From Acrocarpospora pleiomorpha (GTDB taxonomy: Bacteria; Actinomycetota; Actinomycetes; Streptosporangiales; Streptosporangiaceae), in contig NZ_BLAF01000008.1 of NCBI RefSeq assembly GCF_009687885.1, forward strand, positions 124,001-188,000: DNA of 64,000 nt, given 5' to 3'. The notes beneath the pieces are model-generated. The model did not search any database and was not told the DNA's origin. It worked only from the letters and a program-made list of their open reading frames with translations. Shown piece after piece: positions 1-8,929 of this stretch (the stretch's first letter is position 1; every line of letters begins with the position of its first letter). The position numbers and the translations under genes are program-made.

Positions 1-2
1 AC

Positions 3-677
3 CTGGCCGCCGCCTCACGCAAGCTGCGCCGCCTGTCTCGGGCGGTCTCCCGCAAACAAGGCCCAGACCGGCGCAGCGGGCAGCAGCCGTCCGGCCGGTG
101 GCGGCAGGCCAATGCCTCCCGTAACCGGGTCCACTACCGGGTGGCCGCGTTGCGTCGCGATGCCATCCACAAGCTCACCACGACGCTGGCGGGGGAGTAC
201 GGCACGCTGGTGGTCGAAGATCTCCATATCGCCGGGATGGTGAAGAACCGTCGGCTGGCCCGCGCGATCTCCGATGCCGGGTTCGGCGAGATCCGCCGCC
301 AACTCGCCTACAAGACCGAGTGGGGCGGTGGCCGGTTGGTGGTGGCCGGCCGCTGGTTCGCCTCCAGCAAAACGTGTTCCGGGTGCGGCGCGGTGAAAGC
401 CAAACTCGCCCTCTCCGAACGCACCTACACCTGCGCCGCGTGCGGCCTGGTCCTGGACCGGGACGTGAACGCGGCGCTCAATCTGGCTTCCCTGGTGAAG
501 CACACCGTCGCCGGGAGTGGCCCGGAGACGTCAAACGGACGTGGAGTCGACCGTAAGACCCCGCCTGCCGGGGCTGGTGGCTGTGAAGCGTCTACCCCGC
601 ACCGCGCCCTGCCCGGGTCAGACGGGGACTTCCGTCCAGTAATGGACGGATCACTGAGAAACACTGAAACTCAGTGA
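3..677 (+). CDS. tnpB: TnpB-family transposon-encoded RNA-guided nuclease (5' truncated by window edge)
   Basis: This is the C-terminal 224 residues of an IS200/IS605 or IS607-type TnpB (OrfB); the start lies left of the window. The RuvC-like acidic residue is seen in VVEDLHI, followed by a zinc-ribbon (CSGCG and CAACG, spaced as in TnpB) and the last RuvC motif DRDVNAALNL. TnpB proteins are known to be RNA-guided DNA endonucleases that help retain the transposon. The reading frame is intact to its TGA, so this part is not a pseudogene. No TnpA is visible, but it could lie outside the window. The family assignment is confident; the exact IS family is not. Confidence 0.9.
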   Translation: MAAASRKLRRLSRAVSRKQGPDRRSGQQPSGRWRQANASRNRVHYRVAALRRDAIHKLTTTLAGEYGTLVVEDLHIAGMVKNRRLARAISDAGFGEIRRQLAYKTEWGGGRLVVAGRWFASSKTCSGCGAVKAKLALSERTYTCAACGLVLDRDVNAALNLASLVKHTVAGSGPETSNGRGVDRKTPPAGAGGCEASTPHRALPGSDGDFRPVMDGSLRNTETQ

Positions 678-690
678 ACGGCGATGCTGT
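631..690 (+). mobile_element. Right end of the TnpB element with two hairpins (candidate omega-RNA / right-end structure)
   Basis: Two perfect hairpins lie at the tnpB stop codon. One is TCCGTCCA-GTAA-TGGACGGA (631-650). The other is CACTGAG / CTCAGTG (652-658 with 670-676). In TnpB elements the guide RNA is made from the 3' end of tnpB plus the right end, and it is structured here. The host gene relic resumes at about 678-690, so the element boundary should lie there. The exact boundary and the RNA itself are inferred. Confidence 0.55.
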
Positions 691-1240
691 AGAGCTCGGG
701 ACAGGTCGCGCCGGGTGGATGAGCGCGGTGCCCTTGGCTTGCAGGCCGATCCCGATGCCGGAACCGGACCGGCGGGCGGCGGTCAGGCAGATGAGCCCGA
801 GGTCGACGGTGTCGTTGATCCTGACCACCCGCCCGACACAGCGCGGTCATCACGTCGGCCATGGTCAGCCCGGTCTCCCGGATGGTCCACGCCGCGTGCA
901 GGATCGCCACCGCGTCGCTCGCGGTCAGATCCTTCGACCCGGCCGCGTCCACCGCCGACTTCACCTGCTCGTGGGTGAAGTCCGCCAGCCCGAACCGCCC
1001 GTACACGGCCTGTACGGCTTGCGCCGCCCGATCCCGCAACGCCCCGATCTCCGCCGCCGACGCGGTCCGAAGCCCCAGCCCACCCCCCAATCCCGCTGCA
1101 TCGCCAGATAATCGTCGATGTCCTCAGCGTTCCAATTAGAAGGACCGAACATGTTGTCGTACCGCTGAATCGATCCGAACCCACCACACGAAGTCCGACC
1201 CCGCCAGGAAGATCGGCAGCGTCCTGGACGTACGCCGCGG
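680..1240 (-). pseudogene. Decayed coenzyme-B12 diol/glycerol dehydratase (large plus medium subunit), cut by the TnpB element
   Basis: Read on the minus strand and crossing frames, the segment follows the C-terminal part of the diol/glycerol dehydratase large subunit and then the medium subunit. Recognisable pieces are FLAGSDF, YDNMFGPSNWNAEDIDDY, AGSKDLTASDAV, and the medium-subunit signature GSGIGIGLQAKGTALIH. At least two frameshifts (near 1085 and near 820) are needed to join them, and the 5' two-thirds of the gene is absent. The large and medium subunits appear fused, as in some actinobacterial enzymes. The TnpB element ends just downstream of the ALIH motif, within the medium-subunit region. 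The gene is non-functional. Confidence 0.75.
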
Positions 1241-1443
1241 CAGGGGGCCTCTCCCTTGTATTTATCCGTGCGCGAATAGTGACACCCAAGGAGCTTGTCA
1301 AGCTATACGACATGTAATGCAAATGCTTACAAATCGAACGATTGACAAAATGCGGAAACTGTTCCGAAATTGCGCCTTAAATGGACCGGAAATTGGTTTG
1401 GGTCGCGCGCAGATTGTCGGTGCCAGGTCGTATCGTGGGCGCT

Positions 1444-2637
1444 ATGTCCGATGCGGAGATCATTGAGGTCGCCGGCCGGGAAGTGAAGATCACCAGCCCT
1501 GAGCGGGTGGTCTTTCCCCGCACCGGCCACACCAAGCTGGACCTGGTCCGTTTCTACGCCGCCGTTGGGGAGGGCGCCCTCCGCGGCGTCGCCGACCGCC
1601 CGCTGGTGCTCAAACGATTCGTGCACGGCGTCGACGAGGAACCGTTCTTCCAGAAGCGCGCCCCGGCCAAACGCCCGGCCTGGATCGAGGTGGCCGAGCT
1701 GCGCTACCCGTCCGGCCGCTCCGCGGAGGAGGTCGTCGGCCGCGACCTCGCCGCCGTGCTCTGGACCGTCAACCTGGGCTGCGTGGACCTCAACCCGCAT
1801 CCGGTCCGCGTCCCCGACCTGGATCACCCCGATGAGCTGCGGATCGACCTCGACCCGGTGCCCGGCGTCTCCTGGGACGAGATCGTCGACGTCGCCTTCC
1901 TGGCCAGGGACGTGCTCGGCGAGCACGGCCTGACAGCATGGCCGAAAACCTCGGGCTCGCGGGGCTTCCACGTCTACGCCCGGATCACCCCCGGCTGGAC
2001 CTTCCCCCAGTTGCGCAAGGCGGCCGAGGCCGTGGCCAGGGAGATCGAAAGCCGCGCCCCCGGCCTGGCCACCAGCCACTGGTGGAAGGAGGAACGCCAG
2101 GGCGTCTTCGTGGATTTCAACCAGAACGCCCGCGACCGCACGGTCGCCTCCGCCTACAGCGTGCGCCCGACCGGCCTGGTCTCCACCCCGCTGCGCTGGG
2201 ACGAGGTCCGCGGCTGCCGCCCCGAGGCGTTCTCCCTCGACACCGTTCCCGCCCGCTTCGCGGCCGAAGGCGACCCCTGGGCGGAGATGGACTCTTCCGC
2301 GGCCGAGGGGTCCCTGGATTCGCTGCTCGCGCTGGCCAAGGAGCAGGGCCCGCGCCCGAAGGCGCCCAAGGGAACCGGCCGCCGCCAGCCCACCATGCCG
2401 CTGATCGAGATCGCCAGGGCGCAGACGAAGAACGAGGCGCTCGTGGGCCTGGACCGCTGGAAGGCCCGCCATCCCGAGGTCGCCGCGCTGCTGGAGCCCG
2501 CCGACATCCTGATCGACTCCATGCGCGGCCGCAGCTCCGCCTGGACCCGGATCCGGATCAACCTCCAGCATGTCCCCGAATCCGAGCGTCCGGCCCAGGA
2601 GCCGCTGGAGGTCGACTACGACCCCTGGAAACGCTGA
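1444..2637 (+). CDS. LigD-type DNA primase/polymerase domain protein (stand-alone)
   Basis: A 397-residue archaeo-eukaryotic primase-like polymerase, as found in the POL domain of bacterial NHEJ ligase LigD but here without ligase or nuclease domains. Catalytic motifs are visible: LRIDLDPVPG (two metal-binding Asp), SGSRGFHVYARI (nucleotide binding) and VFVDFNQNARDRT (third Asp). The C-terminal 90 residues carry the usual extension of stand-alone homologues. It probably adds nucleotides or fills gaps during end joining. I chose the ATG at 1444 because homologous sequence (AEIIEVAGREVKITSPERV) starts right there; an in-frame ATG at 1381 would add 21 residues that look unlike the family. Its stop lies 3 bp from the convergent oxidoreductase stop. 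Confidence 0.88.
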   Translation: MSDAEIIEVAGREVKITSPERVVFPRTGHTKLDLVRFYAAVGEGALRGVADRPLVLKRFVHGVDEEPFFQKRAPAKRPAWIEVAELRYPSGRSAEEVVGRDLAAVLWTVNLGCVDLNPHPVRVPDLDHPDELRIDLDPVPGVSWDEIVDVAFLARDVLGEHGLTAWPKTSGSRGFHVYARITPGWTFPQLRKAAEAVAREIESRAPGLATSHWWKEERQGVFVDFNQNARDRTVASAYSVRPTGLVSTPLRWDEVRGCRPEAFSLDTVPARFAAEGDPWAEMDSSAAEGSLDSLLALAKEQGPRPKAPKGTGRRQPTMPLIEIARAQTKNEALVGLDRWKARHPEVAALLEPADILIDSMRGRSSAWTRIRINLQHVPESERPAQEPLEVDYDPWKR

Positions 2638-2640
2638 GGG

Positions 2641-4797
2641 TCAGTTGCCGGGGCCGTACACGTCCCAGAGCTCGCCCAGGAAGAACGCGCCGAAACGGGC
2701 CAGCGCCGCCGCGCCGCCGGGACCGGCGGTGTGGAACGTGGTGAGCATCCTGGTCAGGTCGGCCGGCGAGATGCGCAGGGTTCCCGTGGCCAGGACGCGG
2801 CCTTCCTCACCCTCCTCGACATGGCCCTCCAGCAGGGTGCTGTGCAGAGTAGAGGTGTCCAGCCACAGCCGGGTCGGCGGGCCGTGCTTCACGTGCTTTA
2901 CCCCGAGCAGGGTGCGGGGCTGGTCCTCGCCGTCGCGGAAATGCAGCCGATAGCGCATTTCCCGGTGCTCGGGCGACTCTCCAGGCGCGAAGAGGTTGAA
3001 CCAGCCCCGCTCGATCGGGCGCCGGCCCCCGCAAATGGCGGCGTCGATCCATCCTTCGGCCCGGGCGAGGTGCTCGGGCTCGGTGAGAAAGCGGTCTACA
3101 TCGTCGGCGGTGATGGTGATCTGGAACGCGAAGCCGTCGCCGCCGCCGAGCGTGCCGCGCATTTCCTCGGTGAACGACAGGGCGGTGTGGACGGGCATCG
3201 GCGCGTTCTTTCTGGTGGTGATCCGGTCCGCCATCCGGTCGGCCATGGCGGCGATGGTGAGCGAGGGGTTCGGTCCCACCGGTCCTGGCATGGCCGCGCC
3301 GTCGGCGACGTACAGGCCGGGGAAGCCGAACACCTCGCCGCGCGAGTCGCAGACGCCCTCGCCGATGTGGCGGCCCATCGGGGCGCCGCCGAGCGGGTGC
3401 GCGGTGAGCACCCGCCGCAGCGGCGCGTCGGAGTATTCGGCGCCGAGGACGTCGCCGATACGCCGGATCGTGCCGCGCAGCTCCTTGTAGTACTCCTTGC
3501 TGGTCTCCGCGTCCCAGTCCAGGACGAGCCGCTCGCCGTGCAGCCGCAGCACGCCGTCGGGCACGTCCCGGCCCATGCCGAGGATCGGCAGCGACCGGTC
3601 GGACAGCTCGCCGTTGCCCAGCAGGCGGGACAGTTCGGCGGACAGGTTGTGGTCGCGGGTGATCAGGCCGCGCAGCCGCTCCCAGACGAACCGCACGGCC
3701 CGCTTGAACTCGTCCCCCACGTCGGCGGCCTCGGCGATCCAGTCCACGAAGGCGGGGAAGCCGCCCTCCTGGATGTAGGCGCCGTCGGGCAGCCGGATGG
3801 AACTGGTGATCACCGGCCCGCGGCTGGCCGCGATCGGCCGGTCCTGGGCGCGCAGCAGGAACGAGATGATGTCGCCGTTGCCGGAGAACCGGGTCCCCAG
3901 GGCTTTGCTGATCCCCGGCAGCTGGTTCTTGAGCAGGAGATAGGTCGTGCCGTAGGTGCCCGCGGCCAGCACCAGCCGGTCGCAGCTGATCATCTGCAGC
4001 TCGGTCAGCGGATCGTGCCGGACGAAGCCGACCTCGTAGCCGCCGCCCGGCCTCGGGGTGATCGTCCGGACCTCGTGCAGGGTCCGCAGATCCGCCCCGT
4101 GCCGCTTGGCCGCGGATAGATAGGTGTGGTCGAGGCTGTTCTTCGCGCCCTCGTTGCAGCCGAGGTCGCACTCGCCGCACAGCTTGCAGGTCCGGCGGGG
4201 CACGCCGTGCAGGTTGCCGTACTCCGGATCCACGATCTGGAGCCCGATCTCCGGCCGCGCCCCCGGCTTCGGCGCGAAGCTGACCGCCAGCGGCGGCAGC
4301 TGCCAGTCCAGACCCAGCTCGGCCGCCGCGTCCTGCATGGCCCGCGTCTTGGCCGTGTCCTGGTAGCCCTTCTTGTCGAGCGGGTACGGCGCCGCCCCCA
4401 GCATGCGCTCCACCGCGTCATAGTGCGGATCCAGCATGTCCCTGCTGATCGGCCAGTGCTCGTAGCCCCCGCCCGGCAGCGGCGACTCCCGCACGAACCA
4501 CTTCTCCTCCTTGCGGAGCAGCACGTTGGCGTAGATCAGCGACCCGCCGCCGAGCCCGCTGGACACCACCGAGTCGCAGTCGCCGAAGCTCCACACGTCG
4601 AACAGCCCGTGCAGGCCCGCGGCCGGATCCCAGAACGCCTTCCCCATCTGGGCGGGGCTGCGCGGGAAGGAACCGGGCGGCCAGGCCCGCCCGCGCTCCA
4701 TCACCACCACCTCGAACCCGGCCTCCGCCAGCCGGTAGGCCGCGACCGAGCCCCCGAACCCGGAACCGGCGACGAGGACGTCAACGTGCTCCATCAC
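2641..4797 (-). CDS. GMC-family FAD oxidoreductase, cholesterol-oxidase-like, with C-terminal extension
   Basis: A 718-residue flavoprotein. The N-terminal dinucleotide fold is clear (GSGFGGSVAAYRLAEAG, residues 11-27), as are the GMC signature SSGLGGGSLIYANVLLRK and the C-terminal HPLGGAPMG and GPVGPNPSLTIAAMADR blocks. Mid-protein there is a cysteine-rich stretch, CKLCGECDLGC (CxxCxxCxxxC), of the kind that could bind an iron-sulfur cluster. After about residue 550 there is an extra domain of roughly 170 residues not found in classic cholesterol oxidases. It overlaps the upstream hydrolase gene by 17 nt, so the two are co-translated. Likely substrates are sterols or other bulky lipidic alcohols, but specificity cannot be read from sequence. 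Confidence 0.82.
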   Translation of the reverse strand: MMEHVDVLVAGSGFGGSVAAYRLAEAGFEVVVMERGRAWPPGSFPRSPAQMGKAFWDPAAGLHGLFDVWSFGDCDSVVSSGLGGGSLIYANVLLRKEEKWFVRESPLPGGGYEHWPISRDMLDPHYDAVERMLGAAPYPLDKKGYQDTAKTRAMQDAAAELGLDWQLPPLAVSFAPKPGARPEIGLQIVDPEYGNLHGVPRRTCKLCGECDLGCNEGAKNSLDHTYLSAAKRHGADLRTLHEVRTITPRPGGGYEVGFVRHDPLTELQMISCDRLVLAAGTYGTTYLLLKNQLPGISKALGTRFSGNGDIISFLLRAQDRPIAASRGPVITSSIRLPDGAYIQEGGFPAFVDWIAEAADVGDEFKRAVRFVWERLRGLITRDHNLSAELSRLLGNGELSDRSLPILGMGRDVPDGVLRLHGERLVLDWDAETSKEYYKELRGTIRRIGDVLGAEYSDAPLRRVLTAHPLGGAPMGRHIGEGVCDSRGEVFGFPGLYVADGAAMPGPVGPNPSLTIAAMADRMADRITTRKNAPMPVHTALSFTEEMRGTLGGGDGFAFQITITADDVDRFLTEPEHLARAEGWIDAAICGGRRPIERGWFNLFAPGESPEHREMRYRLHFRDGEDQPRTLLGVKHVKHGPPTRLWLDTSTLHSTLLEGHVEEGEEGRVLATGTLRISPADLTRMLTTFHTAGPGGAAALARFGAFFLGELWDVYGPGN

Positions 4798-5881
4798 GCC
4801 CGCCCTCGCTGTGCTTGCGCAGGAACTCCAGGATGTGCGGGAACACGTCGCGGGCGGCGTCCTTGCCGATGATCGGGTCGACGTGGCCGTAGCCGGGCAG
4901 CACCTGCAGCTCGTGCAGCCCCGGCCGGGCCTTCGACATGATCTCGTGGCAGACGATGTTGGAGTCGCGGAACACGTGATTACGGTCCCCGGTCAGGAAC
5001 AGGACCGGCGTGTCGATGTGCTCCGCGAGCTCCAGATAGTCCTTCGGCAGGGCCGGGAACCGGTCGTCGTGCCGGACGGCGTGCCCGGCTCGCACCATCC
5101 GCCGCATGTGCCGGTAGTAGTGCAGCCCGTTCGCGCCGAACAGGTCGGCCACCCGGGCGTGCGTCGCCGGGTCCAGGTTCTCGTGGCTCCACAGCCCGGG
5201 ATTGCCCGCCCCCCACATGAAACTGATCATGTGGCAGGCCCGGAAGTCGCACTCGCGGTGGAACAGGGACACCGCGCGGGAGATCATCCAGCCCCGGGTC
5301 AGCACCGGCGCGTCCCCGAACCGCGAGTCCAGGAACGACACGCCCGCGACGTAGTCGAAGAAGCCGGGCCCGAGCGCGAGCTTGATCTTGGACCAGCGCG
5401 GCACCCGGGTGACCAGCGCCACGCTGTTGGAGGTCATGCTGGCGATCTCGCCGACCAGGCCGGCGGCCAGGCTCATCATGAACGACACCGAGCCCAGGCA
5501 CTGCGCGATCACGTGCACCCGCTTGTTCCCGATGTGCTTGCGTAACTCCCGCAGCGCGGCCGGATGGTCGAACAGGGCGATGTCGTCGAGGGTGAACCGG
5601 TGTGTCTCGGTGTCGTAAGGGAAGCGGTTGCTCATCCGGAAATCCAGCGACCACACGTCCGGGTAGCCGCTGTCCAGCAGGAACGAGACCAGGTTGCGGT
5701 GCTCGGGCATGATGAACATGTCCGTGGACGCCGGGAGCCCGTGCAGCAGCAGGATCACGTCGTCGCTGTCGGCGCGGTGGAAGCGGTGCAGCTCCAGACC
5801 GAGCCCGTCCTCGGTCGCGAACGGATGCTGCGACACCTCGGCGTTGGGCACGCCTTCCGTGGTGAAACGCGCGATCCGCAT
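4781..5881 (-). CDS. Alpha/beta-fold hydrolase with a cysteine nucleophile, paired with the GMC oxidoreductase
   Basis: A 366-residue alpha/beta hydrolase. The oxyanion-loop motif LLHGLP is at residues 45-50. The nucleophile elbow reads IAQCLGSVSF, with Cys128 where Ser is usual. An acidic residue in LTGDRNHVF and a histidine in LPGYGHVDP complete a plausible triad. The ATG at 5881 is preceded by GGGAGG at good spacing; an upstream in-frame start at 5923 lacks this. Its 3' end overlaps the GMC gene. Similar hydrolase/GMC pairs occur in actinobacteria and suggest an ester or lipid substrate that is hydrolysed and oxidised in sequence. Exact function is unknown. Confidence 0.78.
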   Translation of the reverse strand: MRIARFTTEGVPNAEVSQHPFATEDGLGLELHRFHRADSDDVILLLHGLPASTDMFIMPEHRNLVSFLLDSGYPDVWSLDFRMSNRFPYDTETHRFTLDDIALFDHPAALRELRKHIGNKRVHVIAQCLGSVSFMMSLAAGLVGEIASMTSNSVALVTRVPRWSKIKLALGPGFFDYVAGVSFLDSRFGDAPVLTRGWMISRAVSLFHRECDFRACHMISFMWGAGNPGLWSHENLDPATHARVADLFGANGLHYYRHMRRMVRAGHAVRHDDRFPALPKDYLELAEHIDTPVLFLTGDRNHVFRDSNIVCHEIMSKARPGLHELQVLPGYGHVDPIIGKDAARDVFPHILEFLRKHSEGGRDGAR

Positions 5882-5962
5882 GGTTCCGCCCTCCCGGGTA
5901 TTTCCGAGATCACACCATCCCAAGAGCGGCCACGGGCGGGCATCGTGGAAAACCCGTATCTT

Positions 5963-8698
5963 TCACTTCAACGCCAGCGCCAGGCCGATCCTGGACGACA
6001 CCCCCAGCTTCTCGTACGCATGCGAAAGGTGCGTTTCCACCGTCCGTACGCTGAGGAAAAGGCGTTCGGCGATCTGCTGGTTCGTGCACCCTTCGACGAC
6101 CAGCCGGGCGACCTCCAGCTCCCGCGGCGACAGCCCCTGCCCGCCCGTGCCCCGGCTCTTGGCGGCCACCCGCTTTCCGGCCCGCCGCTGTTCCCGTACG
6201 GCTTGCGCCAGCAACCCCGGCGCGCCGCACGCCTCGAAAAGATCCCCGGCTTCGGACAGATGGGGGAGGGCGTCCTTCTTACGGCCTGCGGCGGTCAGCG
6301 CCGTCCCGGCCCGGAGCAGGGCGCGCCCGGCGGTGAGCCGCTGACCGGCCGTCGCCAGGACCTCCGCCGCCCGTAACGCCAGCTCGGCCGCGGCCGTGCC
6401 CGACTCGGCGTGGGAGGCGGCCAGGTCGACGATGCCCGCGTTGAACGCCAGCTCCGGATGGGCGACCTCGGCCGCGCGCGCCGCCCACATCCCCGGCTCG
6501 TCGCTGTGGGCGGCCATCGTCTCGCAGAACGACAACATGCTGAACTGTTCCAGCCGCCCCGCCGCGAAAGCCTCCTCGATCGCGGCCACCGGGGCCTGCC
6601 CGGCCCGCCCGGCGTGCGCGAGCGCGGTGCCGTAGGCGTACTGGGCCTGGGCGCCCGGCCACTCCCCGGCGCTCACCCCCGAGGTCGCCGCCGCCTCGCC
6701 CAGCCGCACCGCCAGCGCGTCGTGGCCGGTCGCGGCGGCCAGCAGGCTCTGCTGGGCCTGGGCCACCACCACCGCGTAACCCGAATGCAGCAGCCGGGCC
6801 ACCTCCGCCGACTCCTCGGCCGCCACCGTGGCCTCGGCCAGGCGGCCCACCACCCCGTAGGCGCGACCCTGACCGGCCAGCATGTTGGTCACGATGAACG
6901 TCTGCCCGGTCGCCTTCGCGATCGCGATCGCCCGCTCGAACCGGGCCACCGCCGACCCGTGGCCGCCCAGCCACAGCTCCGCCCAGCAGAGCCAGGCGAT
7001 CGTGTCCAGCCACTCCAGCAGCTGCACGTCCGGCGTGGCCGACACCAGCGCGTCGGCCCGGGCCAGATGCTCGGTCGCGGCCGGGATGCGGCCCGCCGCG
7101 TAGGCGGTCATCGGCCGCAGCGCGGCCACCGCGACCACCAGGCCATGGTCGGCGGGATCGCGCGGCATGAAGTCCAGCACCGCCTGGGCGGCCCGGTGGT
7201 CGCCGCGCATCAGGCTCTCGGCCACCAGGCGCAGCCGCATCGGCAGCGCCGCTGGCAGCCGGGGGTCGGGCATCTCGCGCAGCTCGGCCAGCAGCACCGC
7301 CCTGCCCTGCGCCGGGCGGTCCAGCAGGCGCTCCACCAGGGCGCAGAAGCGGGCCGCGAAGGCGCGCTTGGCGTGGTCCTCGCGCGGCAGCAGGCGCAGC
7401 ACCTCGTAGGCGGTCTCCCGGCCCTCGGCCAGCCAGCCGGACACCACCTGGCCGCGGGCCAGCTCCAGCAGCAGATCGAGGCGGTGCTCCCGGCCGTCGG
7501 CGTCGTCGGGCAGCAGCCGGATGGCGGCCTGGAGCCAGTGCGCGGTGGTGGCCGGCGCGGTGGTGGCCACCGCCCGGGCGGCCTCCACCAGGACCGCCAC
7601 CGCCTCCCGGTCGCCGAAGGTGGCCGATCGTTCGATGTGGTGGGCTCGTACGGTGGCCGGGGCGCCCACCGCCGCCAGGTGCTCGGCGATCCTGGCGTGG
7701 GCGGCCAGGCGCCAGCCGGGGGCGGCGGATTCGTAGGCGGCCTGCCGTACCAGGGGGTGGCGGAAGCGGAAGCGGTTGCCGGGGCCGGCCGGGCGGATCA
7801 GGTCGCGGGCGACCAGTTCGTCCAGGGCCTTCAGGGTGACCGAATCGGCCAGTTCGGCGGCGACGGCCGCGAGCGGAGGTTCGAACTCGTCGGCGGCGAC
7901 GGCGGCGGACTGGGCCACCAGCAGGGCGTCGCCGGACAGGTCGGCCAGTTCGCGCTGGAGCGCCGCGTGCAGCGTGGTGGGCAGGTCGCCGGCTTCGATC
8001 CTGGCCAGCGCCTGCAGGTAGAAGGGGTTGCCGCCGCTCGCCTCGTACAGGGCCTGGCGGCGGCCCCGGCTGATCTCCGGGCCGAGCAGTTCGTCGGCCT
8101 CGGCCGCGCTGAGCGGCCCGACCACGATCTGCCCGCCGCCCGCGGCCAGCCGCGGCGGCGCCTGGTTCGGGCGGTACGCGACGATCATCAGCACCCGGGC
8201 CCGGGGCGGATGCCGGACCACGTGGTCGAGGAACTCGATCGTGCTGCCGTCCGCCCAGTGCACGTCGTCCAGGACCAGCACCAGCCCCGACGGTTCGGCC
8301 AGCCGCTCCAGCATCCCGATGATCGCCCGATAGAGCCGGTATCTGGCCAGGCCGCTGCGGTCGTCGCCCGGCTCCTCGGCCGCGCCCAGCGCCGGGAACA
8401 CGGTGGCCAGCAGGGGATCGTGCTGCACGTCCCCGGTCTCCAGATGGCCGTCGAGCGCGTCCACCAGCGCGCTGAACGGGATCACCTGCTCGAACTCCGC
8501 CGCCCTGCCCCACAACGCCAGGCAGCCGCGCGCGCGGGCCGCCGCGTCGAGCTCGGCCAGCAGCCGCGTCTTTCCCGCTCCCGGCTCGCCGACCAGGGCG
8601 AGGAACCGGAACGCGCCGTCCATGCTCGCGTCCAGCGCCCCATGGAGGTCCCTGAGGACCTCGCCCCGGCCGACCAAGGGGGCGGTATGACCATCCAT
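5963..8698 (-). CDS. LAL-type (large ATP-binding) LuxR-family transcriptional regulator
   Basis: A 911-residue STAND/LAL regulator. The N-terminus has a P-loop, GEPGAGKT (residues 37-44), and a Walker B LVLVLDDVHWAD. A long helical TPR-like middle follows. The C-terminus is a LuxR/NarL helix-turn-helix (SPRELEVARLVVEG, then LFLSVRTVETHLSHAYEKLG). Such proteins are ATP-dependent activators, often of catabolic or secondary-metabolite genes. The ATG at 8698 fits the AGGGTG ribosome site better than the GTG at 8704. Target genes cannot be deduced. It lies 81 bp upstream of the hydrolase/GMC pair on the same strand, and it is divergent from the VOC gene. Confidence 0.88.
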   Translation of the reverse strand: MDGHTAPLVGRGEVLRDLHGALDASMDGAFRFLALVGEPGAGKTRLLAELDAAARARGCLALWGRAAEFEQVIPFSALVDALDGHLETGDVQHDPLLATVFPALGAAEEPGDDRSGLARYRLYRAIIGMLERLAEPSGLVLVLDDVHWADGSTIEFLDHVVRHPPRARVLMIVAYRPNQAPPRLAAGGGQIVVGPLSAAEADELLGPEISRGRRQALYEASGGNPFYLQALARIEAGDLPTTLHAALQRELADLSGDALLVAQSAAVAADEFEPPLAAVAAELADSVTLKALDELVARDLIRPAGPGNRFRFRHPLVRQAAYESAAPGWRLAAHARIAEHLAAVGAPATVRAHHIERSATFGDREAVAVLVEAARAVATTAPATTAHWLQAAIRLLPDDADGREHRLDLLLELARGQVVSGWLAEGRETAYEVLRLLPREDHAKRAFAARFCALVERLLDRPAQGRAVLLAELREMPDPRLPAALPMRLRLVAESLMRGDHRAAQAVLDFMPRDPADHGLVVAVAALRPMTAYAAGRIPAATEHLARADALVSATPDVQLLEWLDTIAWLCWAELWLGGHGSAVARFERAIAIAKATGQTFIVTNMLAGQGRAYGVVGRLAEATVAAEESAEVARLLHSGYAVVVAQAQQSLLAAATGHDALAVRLGEAAATSGVSAGEWPGAQAQYAYGTALAHAGRAGQAPVAAIEEAFAAGRLEQFSMLSFCETMAAHSDEPGMWAARAAEVAHPELAFNAGIVDLAASHAESGTAAAELALRAAEVLATAGQRLTAGRALLRAGTALTAAGRKKDALPHLSEAGDLFEACGAPGLLAQAVREQRRAGKRVAAKSRGTGGQGLSPRELEVARLVVEGCTNQQIAERLFLSVRTVETHLSHAYEKLGVSSRIGLALALK

Positions 8699-8929
8699 GC
8701 CCACTCACCCTGATCATTTGCCCGCTGCTACAGGGGCACTTTACAGAGCGACGACTAACCTTGAGGGACATAGCGCGATCAACCCAGACATAAAACAAAC
8801 TGTCATCGGCAGCGTTCAGCTGTCCTGTCACTCATGCTTCATCCGTCTCGCGGCTTTCGCTCACCGGAAATTGTCGTTGCCGCGTGACAGTGTGTGGCTA
8901 CCCGACACGGACATGCGAAGGAGCATTCC

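Noticed and set aside
1381..1443. Longer N-terminus for the LigD-type polymerase
   Set aside because: The extra 21 residues lack family similarity, and the start at 1444 fits homologues.
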